Shown one piece after another: positions 1-6,504 of a stretch of 15,320 bases of DNA; position 1 is the first letter of the stretch, and every line of letters starts with the position of its first letter. Under the pieces are notes generated by a model, which was given only the letters and a program-made list of their open reading frames with translations, was not told the origin of the DNA and searched no databases. Made by a program: the position numbers and the translations under genes. Source of the DNA: Pseudobacillus lumedeiriae (GTDB taxonomy: Bacteria > Bacillota > Bacilli > Bacillales > Domibacillaceae); contig NZ_JAUIYO010000026.1 of assembly GCF_044891285.1 (NCBI RefSeq), positions 1-15,320 on the forward strand, in the 5' to 3' direction.

Positions 1-45
1 GCCGCCAGCGTTCGTCCTGAGCCAGGATCAAACTCTCCAAAAAGA
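1..45 (-). rRNA. 16S rRNA gene, 5' end only (runs off the window)
   Basis: Read on the minus strand, positions 40 to 1 give the universally conserved start of bacterial 16S rRNA, including AGAGTTTGATCCTGGCTCAG, the classic 27F primer site, followed by GACGAACGCTGGCGGC. Only the first ~45 nucleotides lie in the window; the gene continues beyond position 1. The mature 5' end is set at about 45 by analogy with Bacillus. The upstream leader at about 119-98 (TGATCTTTGAAAACTGAAC on the minus strand) is a typical Bacillales rrn leader with a boxA-like antitermination element. Confidence 0.97.
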
Positions 46-151
46 TGTTTGACTTGCTCAATTGTTTTAAATAAGAATTAACTTACTGGCATGTATTTTG
101 TTCAGTTTTCAAAGATCAATTTCATCACCCTGTCATTGCGACAAGAATTTA

Positions 152-181
152 ATAATAACACTTTAATAGATTAAAAGTCAA
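152..181 (-). promoter_or_regulatory. rrn promoter P2 (sigma-A type)
   Basis: On the minus strand, TTGACT (181-176) is followed by 17 bases and TTATTA (158-153), or by 18 bases and TATTAT (157-152). It lies ~110 bases upstream of the 16S 5' end, the usual place for the proximal promoter of a Bacillus rRNA operon. Confidence 0.8.
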
Positions 182-238
182 TAAGTTTTTTTCAAAAATG
201 TTATTTTCAAAATCGCTGTTTTCAACGACGGAAGAACA

Positions 239-267
239 ATATAACATGTTTTAAAATACATAGTCAA
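239..267 (-). promoter_or_regulatory. rrn promoter P1 (sigma-A type)
   Basis: On the minus strand, TTGACT (267-262) is followed by exactly 17 bases and TTATAT (244-239). It sits 86 bases upstream of P2 and has the same -35 hexamer. Paired promoters like these are typical of rRNA operons in Bacillales. The rest of 268-440 is AT-rich and holds no gene that I can see. Confidence 0.75.
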
Positions 268-448
268 CAGGATTAAAAAAGAATGTTACTTAACAATATT
301 CAGAATACTTATCCAAGTTTAAGAACTGCTTCACCTATCGTTAAATTAAGTCTAACAATGATAGAGTTTCAAAATTATTTGGATAAATGAAATGTTCCCA
401 CTTACTTTATATGAGATGACTCAAACAAGGCAAAATAAACACACTTGT

Positions 449-484
449 AAAAAACACCCGTACACCTAGTAATAAGTGAACGGG
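449..484 (-). terminator. intrinsic terminator of the IclR-family gene
   Basis: On the minus strand, CCCGT-T-CAC, a 10-base loop and GTG-T-ACGGG form a stem with one T-T mismatch, followed by TGTTTTTT. It lies ~60 bases past the stop codon of the IclR-family gene and separates it from the rrn promoters. Confidence 0.75.
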
Positions 485-544
485 CAAGCTTTTCATAAGC
501 AGGACATAACCTAAGCATTATCCTTTAAACAACCTCTTATCAAT

Positions 545-1309
545 CTAGAATCCCGTATAACCCAACTCCGCAGAAATACGTAAAGCGGTTTCCTTTGTCT
601 TTTCTTTGACCATTCCTTCAAGCTTGTCATCGATCCTTGCCTCTGGTCCGCTAACGTTCAATGCAGCTACTACTTCTTTCGTATAGTCGCGGATTGGATA
701 AGAAATACCAATCGTCCCCAGGTTCTGTTCTCCGCGACTCACCGCATAACCTTGTTCTTTTATCTGTCGAATTTCCTCTTTTAACATGTCAGCATTTTCA
801 ACTGTATGTTCAGTCAACTTTTTAAATGTCATTTTTTCAATAAGAGCTTGTCTTTCCTCTTCAGGCAAATATGAAAGCAATAGTTTCGGTCCTGATCCGC
901 TGTAAAGTTCGGATCTTTTTCCAACACGAGTATAAAGGCGAACAGCCTGATTCGTCTCCACCTTTTCAATATATACCGCTTCATCTCTATCTAATATAAC
1001 TAAGTGCACTACTTCATCAATGTCAGCGGACAATTCTCTCATCAGCGGCAGCGCAATAGAGCGCAGCTCAAGATGTTCAGCAACTAAGCTGCCTAAATCA
1101 AGTAATTTTAGCCCTAAGCGATAACGAACGTCTTGATTATTATTTTTTATTTTCGTTAAAAACCCACACTCTTCTAACGAAGAAAGCAAACGATAAGCTG
1201 TCGGTTTTGCCATACCCGATTTTTCCGCTAATTCACTGAGAGTCAATTCCTTTTTATCCTTCGAAAAAAGATCAAGCAACCCTAATGCTTTTATTACACT
1301 CTGATTCAT
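545..1309 (-). CDS. IclR-family transcriptional regulator
   Basis: A 254-residue protein of the usual IclR length. Residues ~4-60 form the N-terminal winged helix-turn-helix (SELAEKSGMAKPTAYRLLSSL, followed by a wing ending in YRLG). Residues ~75-250 form the ligand-binding domain, with the GxxxPxLLLSYLPEEER and SRGEQNLGTIGISYPI segments typical of the family. The ATG is preceded by GGAGGGG six bases upstream. The gene is divergent from the ThDP-enzyme gene across a ~225-base spacer, the standard arrangement for an IclR protein and its target. A palindrome, CTAATTAATTAG (1333-1344), lies just upstream of its RBS and could serve autoregulation. The effector is unknown; the neighbours suggest an amino acid or its 2-oxo acid. 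Its proposed operators are at 1490-1514 and 6005-6029. Confidence 0.95.
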   Translation of the reverse strand: MNQSVIKALGLLDLFSKDKKELTLSELAEKSGMAKPTAYRLLSSLEECGFLTKIKNNNQDVRYRLGLKLLDLGSLVAEHLELRSIALPLMRELSADIDEVVHLVILDRDEAVYIEKVETNQAVRLYTRVGKRSELYSGSGPKLLLSYLPEEERQALIEKMTFKKLTEHTVENADMLKEEIRQIKEQGYAVSRGEQNLGTIGISYPIRDYTKEVVAALNVSGPEARIDDKLEGMVKEKTKETALRISAELGYTGF

Positions 1310-1446
1310 TGTGCCCCTCCAACCTATATCTTCTAATTAATTAGTATAAAAAACGAGGTCTCATTAACCATGATAATTCAAGATCCTACATATTTATATG
1401 TTTACATATAGCAGAGTACCATTAAACAAAATATTCTGAAAGTGCA

Positions 1447-1475
1447 TTGCCCTTATGTTTATCCTATGTTAATAT
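1447..1475 (+). promoter_or_regulatory. predicted sigma-A promoter of the ThDP-enzyme gene
   Basis: TTGCCC (1447-1452), a 17-base spacer and TAATAT (1470-1475). The TG at 1467-1468 gives an extended -10 (TGTTAATAT), which would offset the weak -35. Transcription would start near 1482, a few bases before the three-half-site operator at 1490-1514, so a bound regulator would block RNA polymerase escape. Confidence 0.55.
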
Positions 1476-1489
1476 CATAATATCAAAAA

Positions 1490-1514
1490 TGAAATGGTGT
1501 TTCAATAAATGAAA
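1490..1514 (+). promoter_or_regulatory. three-half-site operator, probable IclR-family binding site
   Basis: The site reads TGAAA-N5-TTTCA-N5-TGAAA, two overlapping inverted repeats sharing the middle half-site. The same arrangement, with 24 of 25 bases identical on the opposite strand, occurs only once more that I can find, upstream of the symporter (6005-6029). IclR proteins bind palindromes of about this size and often as pairs of dimers. The site lies between the predicted transcription start and the RBS and overlaps an unused upstream ATG at 1509. Confidence 0.7.
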
Positions 1515-1535
1515 CATAGTGAGGAGAGATGGAAA

Positions 1536-3194
1536 ATGCGCAAATCTGGTGGTCATTTAGTGGTAGATGTATTAGAGCAGGTAAAAGTAGACAAGGTATT
1601 TTGTGTTCCTGGCGAAAGCTACCTTGGAGTATTGGACGGTCTTTATAATCATGAAAGTATTGAGCTGATTTCTACACGCCATGAAGGTGGAGCATCTTTT
1701 ATGGCTGAAGCCTATGCAAAAGCTTCTGGAAAAGTTGGAGTTTGTATGGCTACACGTGGGGTAGGAGCGGCAAACCTTTCAATCGGACTTCATACAGCAA
1801 TGCAAGATTCTACTCCTATGGTTGCTTTTCTTGGGCAAGTTGAACGTGATTACATGGGGAAAGAGGCATTCCAAGAAGTTGATTTAGCAGCCTTCTTTGG
1901 CCACATTTGCAAGTGGACGGTAGAAATCCAAGATGCAAAACGTATTCCCGAATTAGTTACACGTGCCTTCCACGTTGCTACATCAGGAAGACCTGGCCCT
2001 GTAGTAGTATCTTTGCCTCACGATATGTTGGAAGATGTAGTCGAAGTGCAGCAGGATAACTACCGCATCGCTCAAGCAGCTGCTCCTGAGGCAAACAAGG
2101 AAAGTGTCAAAGAAGCTCTTCAAATGATCGCAAAAGCCAAAAATCCGATCGTTATTGCGGGTGGCGGAGTAACCGCTTCCAATTCAACTGACCTATTAGT
2201 AGAACTAGCCGAAAAGCTTCAATTACCAGTTGCTACGGCCTTTAGAAGATATGACGCATTTCCAAACAGCCACCCTTCTTATGCCGGTTGGTTAGGATTC
2301 GGACCTAGTAAAGATTTGCTTGAATACATATACGAATCCGACCTAGTCATTGCACTTGGTACACGTTTTTCTCAAGTATCTACTCAAGATTACTCACTTT
2401 TAAAGCCTGGGGTGGATTTAATACACGTTGACATTTCACCAGACACAATCGGAAAAGTATATGCTTCCTCTCTTTCAATCGTATCGGACGTTAAGTCATT
2501 CCTAACAAGCTTAAAAGAGATTGTTTCGGAATATGAGAATAACTCTGATCGCGGCGAGATCGTTCAACAACTTCATAACAAGTATCTGGAGTTCTCTACT
2601 CCACCGAAAGAGTATTCCGATGAATTTGTTGACTTAGATGGAATGCTTCATGATTTTACTCAGCACATTCCAAAGAATGCGGTCATTACAAGTGATGCGG
2701 GCAACTTCTTTGGATGGATTTCTAAGTATTATCGTTTTGATCAGCCTAAAACATATATCGGCCCTACCTCTGGAGCAATGGGATATGGTCTTCCAGCTGC
2801 ACTCGGAGCCAAACTTGCCTGTCCTGATCAACCTGTCATTTCCTTTTCAGGAGACGGTGGATTTATGATGACTATGCAAGAACTGGAGACTTCTGTTCGC
2901 TATAACATCCCTGTTATCGCTATTGTCGTAAATAATAACTTGTACGGTACGATCCGTACTCATCAGGAAAAACATTTCCCTGATCGTGTAGTAGGTACTG
3001 AATTAACCAATCCAAACTTTGCGAAACTAGCAGAAGTCTTTGGATGCAACGGCGAACAAGTGAAAAGAAATGAAGATTTTATACCTGCGTTGCAGCGAGC
3101 CATCGCTTCCGGAAAAACAACTTTAATTGAAGTACAAACAGATCCAGAAATTCTTTCCGTAAATCAAGTAAAACAGCAAAAAGTAAATGCTTAA
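1536..3194 (+). CDS. ThDP-dependent enzyme of the acetolactate synthase/2-oxo acid decarboxylase superfamily
   Basis: A 552-residue enzyme that should bind thiamine diphosphate and act on a 2-oxo acid by decarboxylation and/or carboligation. The PYR domain (~1-170) carries the catalytic Glu in RHEGGASFMAEAYA (E50). A central TPP-binding domain follows (~190-325). The PP domain (~375-535) has the ThDP motif starting GDGGF (G439) and ending VVNNN (N466-N468). Length fits single-subunit members such as acetolactate synthase, sulfoacetaldehyde acetyltransferase or benzoylformate decarboxylase; I cannot choose between them. An in-frame ATG at 1509 would add nine residues but has no RBS and lies inside the operator; the ATG at 1536 has GAGGAG nine bases upstream. 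An aminotransferase gene follows, suggesting the substrate arises by transamination. It is not obviously the biosynthetic IlvB, since no regulatory small subunit is adjacent. Confidence 0.9.
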   Translation: MRKSGGHLVVDVLEQVKVDKVFCVPGESYLGVLDGLYNHESIELISTRHEGGASFMAEAYAKASGKVGVCMATRGVGAANLSIGLHTAMQDSTPMVAFLGQVERDYMGKEAFQEVDLAAFFGHICKWTVEIQDAKRIPELVTRAFHVATSGRPGPVVVSLPHDMLEDVVEVQQDNYRIAQAAAPEANKESVKEALQMIAKAKNPIVIAGGGVTASNSTDLLVELAEKLQLPVATAFRRYDAFPNSHPSYAGWLGFGPSKDLLEYIYESDLVIALGTRFSQVSTQDYSLLKPGVDLIHVDISPDTIGKVYASSLSIVSDVKSFLTSLKEIVSEYENNSDRGEIVQQLHNKYLEFSTPPKEYSDEFVDLDGMLHDFTQHIPKNAVITSDAGNFFGWISKYYRFDQPKTYIGPTSGAMGYGLPAALGAKLACPDQPVISFSGDGGFMMTMQELETSVRYNIPVIAIVVNNNLYGTIRTHQEKHFPDRVVGTELTNPNFAKLAEVFGCNGEQVKRNEDFIPALQRAIASGKTTLIEVQTDPEILSVNQVKQQKVNA

Positions 3195-3205
3195 TTAAAC
3201 AACAG

Positions 3206-3241
3206 AAAAGCCTTTCAATGTCTTATTCGAAAGGCTTTTTT
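3206..3241 (+). terminator. intrinsic terminator between the ThDP-enzyme and aminotransferase genes
   Basis: AAAAGCCTTTC (3206-3216), a 12-base loop and GAAAGGCTTTTTT (3229-3241). The stem is perfect and ends in a T-run. It begins 11 bases after the ThDP-enzyme stop codon and ends only 34 bases before the aminotransferase ATG, so it should lower or condition downstream expression. Confidence 0.85.
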
Positions 3242-3275
3242 ACCTTATGCTAATAAATTTGGAGGCGAGATAAAA

Positions 3276-4463
3276 ATGAAAGAAACAGTAAAAGCAGAGT
3301 ATCGTTCAAAGAGAGTTTCCCAGATACCTCCTTACGTTTTTTCTACTATTAATAAAAAGAAGGCAGAACTTAAAAAGAAAGGGGTAGACATTATTGATCT
3401 CGGCATAGGCGATCCGGACCTATCCACCCCATCGCACATTGTAGAAAAATTAAAAGACGAGCTAGGAGATCCAGCAAACTTTAAATATCCCAACTATGGT
3501 GGAATACCAGAATTAAGACAGGCAATTGCTGATTTCTATAAAACTCGTTATGGCGTGGATCTTGATTCGGATAGTGAAGTTCTCGTTTTAATCGGTTCCA
3601 AAGAAGGGATTGCTCATTTAGTTCCTGCCCTTATCGATCCAGGAGAGACTGTATTAACACCTGATCCTGGTTATGGTGTCTATCGTACAGCGATCCAGCT
3701 GGCAAACGGTGTGCCTCATAGTATGCCTTTAACGAAGTCATTGGATTTTAAACCGGATTTTGATGCGATTCCAGAAGATGTCCTGGAACAAGCTAAGCTG
3801 ATGTTTTTAAACTACCCTGGGAATCCTACATCAGCAACAGTGGATGTAGATTTTTTTGAAAAGGTAATACATTTTGCGAAAAAGCATCACATTGCCGTAG
3901 CACACGATTTCGCGTACAATATGGTCACTTTTGATGGATACAAAGCACCAAGTATTCTTCAAGCGGAAGGCGCAAAGGAGATAGCCGTCGAATTTGGTTC
4001 TTTTTCAAAAACATATAATATGACAGGATGGAGAATCGGTTATGTAGTAGGCAACAGCTCTATTATCGAGGCGCTCTCCGTCATCAAAAGCAACACTGAT
4101 ACAAGTCAGTTTATACCTATACAAAAAGCCGCAGCCTTTGCTTTAACAAGTGATCAAAGCTGCGTTGAACAACACAATGATATATATAAGGAACGCATGG
4201 ACACAATGATCAACGCGCTCAAAGAAATAGGAATCAACGTCCAAGTCCCTCGCGGAAGCTTCTTCATCTGGGCTGAAGTTCCCCATGGATTTAATTCCAT
4301 GGACTTTGCTGAAATGCTCTTACAAGAGGTCGGAATCGTCGTAACCCCTGGATCTGCCTTCGGTGATGGCGGGGAAGGGTATTTCCGAATCTCCCTCTCT
4401 GTTCCAACGGAAAGACTAATAGAAGCAGTTGGACGGTTAAAAAAATACTTTTCAAACCTATAA
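3276..4463 (+). CDS. PLP-dependent aminotransferase, class I/II (LL-DAP/alanine aminotransferase-like)
   Basis: A 395-residue fold-type I aminotransferase. Visible motifs are the N-terminal DLGIGDPDLSTP substrate loop (~41-52), NYPGNPT (179-185), the cofactor Asp in HDFAYN (D211), the Schiff-base Lys in GSFSKT (K245) with GWRIGYVVG after it, and the carboxylate-binding Arg in YFRISLS (R371). Overall it most resembles the group annotated as LL-diaminopimelate or alanine/glutamate aminotransferases, where names predict substrate poorly. GGAGG lies ten bases before the ATG. The gene follows the ThDP-enzyme gene in the same direction but behind a terminator, and no convincing promoter of its own is visible, apart from a TG-C-TAATAA extended -10-like stretch near 3248. 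Probable role: convert an imported amino acid to the 2-oxo acid used by its neighbour. Confidence 0.9.
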   Translation: MKETVKAEYRSKRVSQIPPYVFSTINKKKAELKKKGVDIIDLGIGDPDLSTPSHIVEKLKDELGDPANFKYPNYGGIPELRQAIADFYKTRYGVDLDSDSEVLVLIGSKEGIAHLVPALIDPGETVLTPDPGYGVYRTAIQLANGVPHSMPLTKSLDFKPDFDAIPEDVLEQAKLMFLNYPGNPTSATVDVDFFEKVIHFAKKHHIAVAHDFAYNMVTFDGYKAPSILQAEGAKEIAVEFGSFSKTYNMTGWRIGYVVGNSSIIEALSVIKSNTDTSQFIPIQKAAAFALTSDQSCVEQHNDIYKERMDTMINALKEIGINVQVPRGSFFIWAEVPHGFNSMDFAEMLLQEVGIVVTPGSAFGDGGEGYFRISLSVPTERLIEAVGRLKKYFSNL

Positions 4464-4491
4464 AAGGAGCACCTGCATCTCCGCCAAATCA

Positions 4492-4524
4492 AACGGACAG
4501 TAATTTACAAAATTACTGTCCGTT
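4492..4524 (+). terminator. stem-loop after the aminotransferase gene
   Basis: AACGGACAGTAATT (4492-4505) and its exact complement (4511-4524) form a 14-bp stem with a five-base loop. The following tract, ATATATTTC, is only moderately U-rich, so termination may be partial. It starts 28 bases after the aminotransferase stop. Confidence 0.6.
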
Positions 4525-4582
4525 ATATATTTCTGTTCATTTATCCCCCCCTTGAACTCTTTTTCCCTGTGCAAGCGCATAC

Positions 4583-4613
4583 AAAAAAGACCTAACCCAT
4601 TTATGGTTAGATC
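4583..4613 (-). terminator. intrinsic terminator of the symporter gene
   Basis: On the minus strand, GATCTAACC (4613-4605), a seven-base loop and GGTTAGGTC (4597-4589) pair over nine positions with one G-U, followed by TTTTTT (4588-4583). It lies 16 bases past the symporter stop codon. Confidence 0.85.
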
Positions 4614-4628
4614 CCTTTGTATTTATAA

Positions 4629-5897
4629 CTATTTCGATGCAACCTTTCGCGTCAACTCTTCAACGGGGTGAATCGTGTGTTTCTTCTCACTTTGGTCTAC
4701 TACAGCAGCTCCAACGATATCACCCGTGACATTACATGTTGTAAAGACCATGTCTGTTATAACGTTTACTCCCGCTGTGAGCGCTACTATTTCAATAGGA
4801 AGCCCTGCCTGAGTAAATACAATAGACATTCCTATTAATCCAGCACCAGGAACTCCCGCAGTTCCGATCGCAGCTAATGTTCCTGCTAAGATAATTCCAA
4901 CAATCGCTCCAATACTGAGTTCATATCCCACGATATCAGCAGCAAAAACGACACCTACCCCAAAATGTATCGCAGAACCGTTCATATTTACAGTAGCACC
5001 TACTGGAAGGGTAAAATTCGCTACCCGCTCACTAATACCAGCTTTATGTGCAGCTTTAATCGTAACTGGAAGCGTTGCTAAACTACTAGATGTAACAAAA
5101 GCCGTCACTATGGCTTCACGAGTATTAGTAATGAATTTTATCACAGGTACTCTAAACATTAGAAGTATGATAGGGAAGAGGATAAACATTTGAATACCTA
5201 CACCTACATACGAAGCAAATACATATTTGGCCAATGCACTTAAAGTATCAAGTCCTTGATTTCCTATTGTTGTAGCAGTGATCCCTAACACACCAATAGG
5301 CGCATATTGTAAAATCCCATTAAGGATGCGGAAAGTAACCTCACTTCCAGCCTCCATAAGCTTTAATAAAAGATTACCCCATTCTTTCGTTTGTGCTTCG
5401 TGCGAATGTCTCATAAAAGAAACAGCAAATCCTACAATAACGGCCATAAATACAATACTCAAAATATTGCCGTTAGCAAGGGCTTCAAAAATATTAGTTG
5501 GAATGATTTGCATCAATACATCGATAAGGGCAGGAGCTTCTGGCACGTCCATACTTGAGTTTTGCGGTAAACTCAGCCCCGAACCCGGATTGATTAATTT
5601 AGCGATGCCAATACCCATAAATACAGCTAAAGCAGTTGTTATTATGTAGTATGGAAAAATCTTTCCACCTATACGACCCAATTCCTTTGGATTCGTATTA
5701 TTTATAGATACAATGATCGAAAATAAGATTAGTGGAACGACCGCCATTTTCAGAAGTTTCAGAAATATATCCCCAAGGGGCGCTAATACTCCCGCTGATG
5801 GTCCAAAAATCAACCCTACACCTATTCCCAGTAAAAAACCTGTCGATATCTTTAAAATGAATGATTTGTTAAGATACCATTTCCATAATCCATACAT
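4629..5897 (-). CDS. dicarboxylate/amino acid:cation symporter (DAACS, GltP/DctA family) with altered substrate site
   Basis: A 422-residue, strongly hydrophobic protein with the GltPh/EAAT fold. Visible marks are the HP1 serine motif TSSSLATLPVT (269-279), NMNGSA on the TM7 loop (304-309), HP2 with GVPGAGL (348-354), and TM8 with TDMVFTTCNVTGD (381-393). Compared with my memory of GltPh, the residue that binds the substrate amino group is kept (D382 for D394), as are N389 and D393. The Arg that binds the acidic side chain is Phe (F385 for R397), its Asp partner is Asn (N378 for D390), and the NMDGT Asp is Asn (N306). A non-acidic amino acid is therefore likelier than Glu, Asp or a C4-dicarboxylate. 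AGGAGG precedes the ATG. It shares its operator with the ThDP-enzyme promoter. Confidence 0.92.
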   Translation of the reverse strand: MYGLWKWYLNKSFILKISTGFLLGIGVGLIFGPSAGVLAPLGDIFLKLLKMAVVPLILFSIIVSINNTNPKELGRIGGKIFPYYIITTALAVFMGIGIAKLINPGSGLSLPQNSSMDVPEAPALIDVLMQIIPTNIFEALANGNILSIVFMAVIVGFAVSFMRHSHEAQTKEWGNLLLKLMEAGSEVTFRILNGILQYAPIGVLGITATTIGNQGLDTLSALAKYVFASYVGVGIQMFILFPIILLMFRVPVIKFITNTREAIVTAFVTSSSLATLPVTIKAAHKAGISERVANFTLPVGATVNMNGSAIHFGVGVVFAADIVGYELSIGAIVGIILAGTLAAIGTAGVPGAGLIGMSIVFTQAGLPIEIVALTAGVNVITDMVFTTCNVTGDIVGAAVVDQSEKKHTIHPVEELTRKVASK

Positions 5898-6004
5898 CCA
5901 TATCCCTCCTATACTTTGTTCATTTTTTAGACTGGGATCATAGCTAATTTAAAGAACACAAATTTCCCATTAGCGTAATTCCCCCTGTTGCTCCCTTCTT
6001 CTCA

Positions 6005-6030
6005 TTTCAATTATTGAAACACCATTTCAA
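6005..6030 (-). promoter_or_regulatory. three-half-site operator upstream of the symporter
   Basis: On the minus strand the site reads TGAAA-N5-TTTCA-N5-TGAAA (6029-6005), identical at 24 of 25 bases, spacers included, to the operator at 1490-1514. It begins ~11 bases after the -10 box, so a bound protein would sit on the transcription start. This is the main evidence that the symporter belongs to the regulon of the adjacent IclR-family protein. Confidence 0.72.
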
Positions 6031-6040
6031 ATATAATAAA

Positions 6041-6069
6041 ATTATATGATAGCGCTTTACTTTTTTCAA
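6041..6069 (-). promoter_or_regulatory. sigma-A promoter of the symporter gene
   Basis: On the minus strand, TTGAAA (6069-6064), exactly 17 bases and a consensus TATAAT (6046-6041). Transcription should start near 6034 and give a leader of ~135 bases. It is the best promoter match in the window outside the rrn region. Confidence 0.8.
6047..6060 (-). promoter_or_regulatory. possible CcpA cre site inside the symporter promoter
   Basis: The minus-strand bases GTAAAGCGCTATCA fit 12 of 14 positions of the Bacillus cre consensus TGWAARCGYTWNCW, including the central AAGCGCT. The site fills the spacer between the -35 and -10 boxes, where CcpA would repress. It is a single short degenerate match, so it remains a candidate. 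Confidence 0.4.
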
Positions 6070-6218
6070 TAGTAAAATTAGTCTGCCAATTTAAAATCCC
6101 AAATTTTTTTATAAAAGTTATATTTTAACCAGAAAATCCAAGTATTTTGTAAAACAACTCAGTAAAATTCACACGTCTGGTTATTGTCTGTATAGAAAAA
6201 ATATATTTTCTTAAACAT

Positions 6219-6251
6219 AAAAAGTCCCCTCTCAATCAAGAAAGGGGGCTT
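6219..6251 (-). terminator. intrinsic terminator of the SLH-MBL/DUF3006 operon
   Basis: On the minus strand, AAG-C-CCCCTTTC (6251-6240), a short loop and GAGAGGGG-A-CTT form a stem with one C-A mismatch and end in TTTTT (6223-6219). It lies five bases after the DUF3006 stop codon. Confidence 0.85.
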
Positions 6252-6255
6252 CCAA

Positions 6256-6504
6256 TCACTTCTTACTCTTCAATTTCTCCAAAAGATCCTGCACATGATC
6301 TCTAGTAACCTTCGTTTCTTCATCCAAAACAGTTACCTTCAAAACCTCATTGCCTTCATCAAGCTCCACAAGAACAACATCGCCCTCATTCACGCCTGCT
6401 AACTTATCCAGCTGCACAATAAGCTCTTGCGATTCATCGCCCTTTAAAAGTAATACTCCAACATCACCTTCATAACGATCAAGCGTATATTTAACGCACT
6501 TCAC
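6256..6504 (-). CDS. DUF3006 domain protein
   Basis: An 82-residue protein with the DUF3006 look: a short N-terminal beta strand followed by LDRYEGDVGVLL, then VNEGDVVLVELD and a charged C-terminal helix. It has no signal peptide or membrane segment, so it is probably cytoplasmic. The start is GTG, with GGAG nine bases upstream inside the 3' end of the preceding gene. The two reading frames overlap by 14 bases, which suggests translational coupling. Genes of this family often lie next to ComEC-type metallo-beta-lactamase genes, as here. No function is known to me; an accessory or regulatory role for the hydrolase is inference from position alone. Confidence 0.8.
   Translation of the reverse strand: MKCVKYTLDRYEGDVGVLLLKGDESQELIVQLDKLAGVNEGDVVLVELDEGNEVLKVTVLDEETKVTRDHVQDLLEKLKSKK

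Noticed and set aside
1395..1410. Palindrome TATATG-TTTA-CATATA in the IclR/ThDP-enzyme spacer
   Set aside because: AT-only arms in AT-rich DNA are common by chance, and it has no second copy in the window.
2634..2868. Frames on both strands inside the ThDP-enzyme gene
   Set aside because: They overlap the conserved PP domain of a clear gene, have no RBS, and encode no recognisable protein.
4154..4492. 112-residue minus-strand frame over the 3' end of the aminotransferase
   Set aside because: It is antisense to a well-supported gene, and its product is rich in Ser and Arg without domain features.
1536..5897. A cysteate/sulfopyruvate pathway (aspartate-like import, transamination, ThDP decarboxylation)
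   Set aside because: The symporter lacks the Arg needed for an acidic side chain, which argues against a sulfonate analogue of aspartate.
5278..5943. Two plus-strand frames opposite the symporter
   Set aside because: Antisense shadows of hydrophobic codons; they lack an RBS, and the real gene has a promoter, an RBS and motifs.
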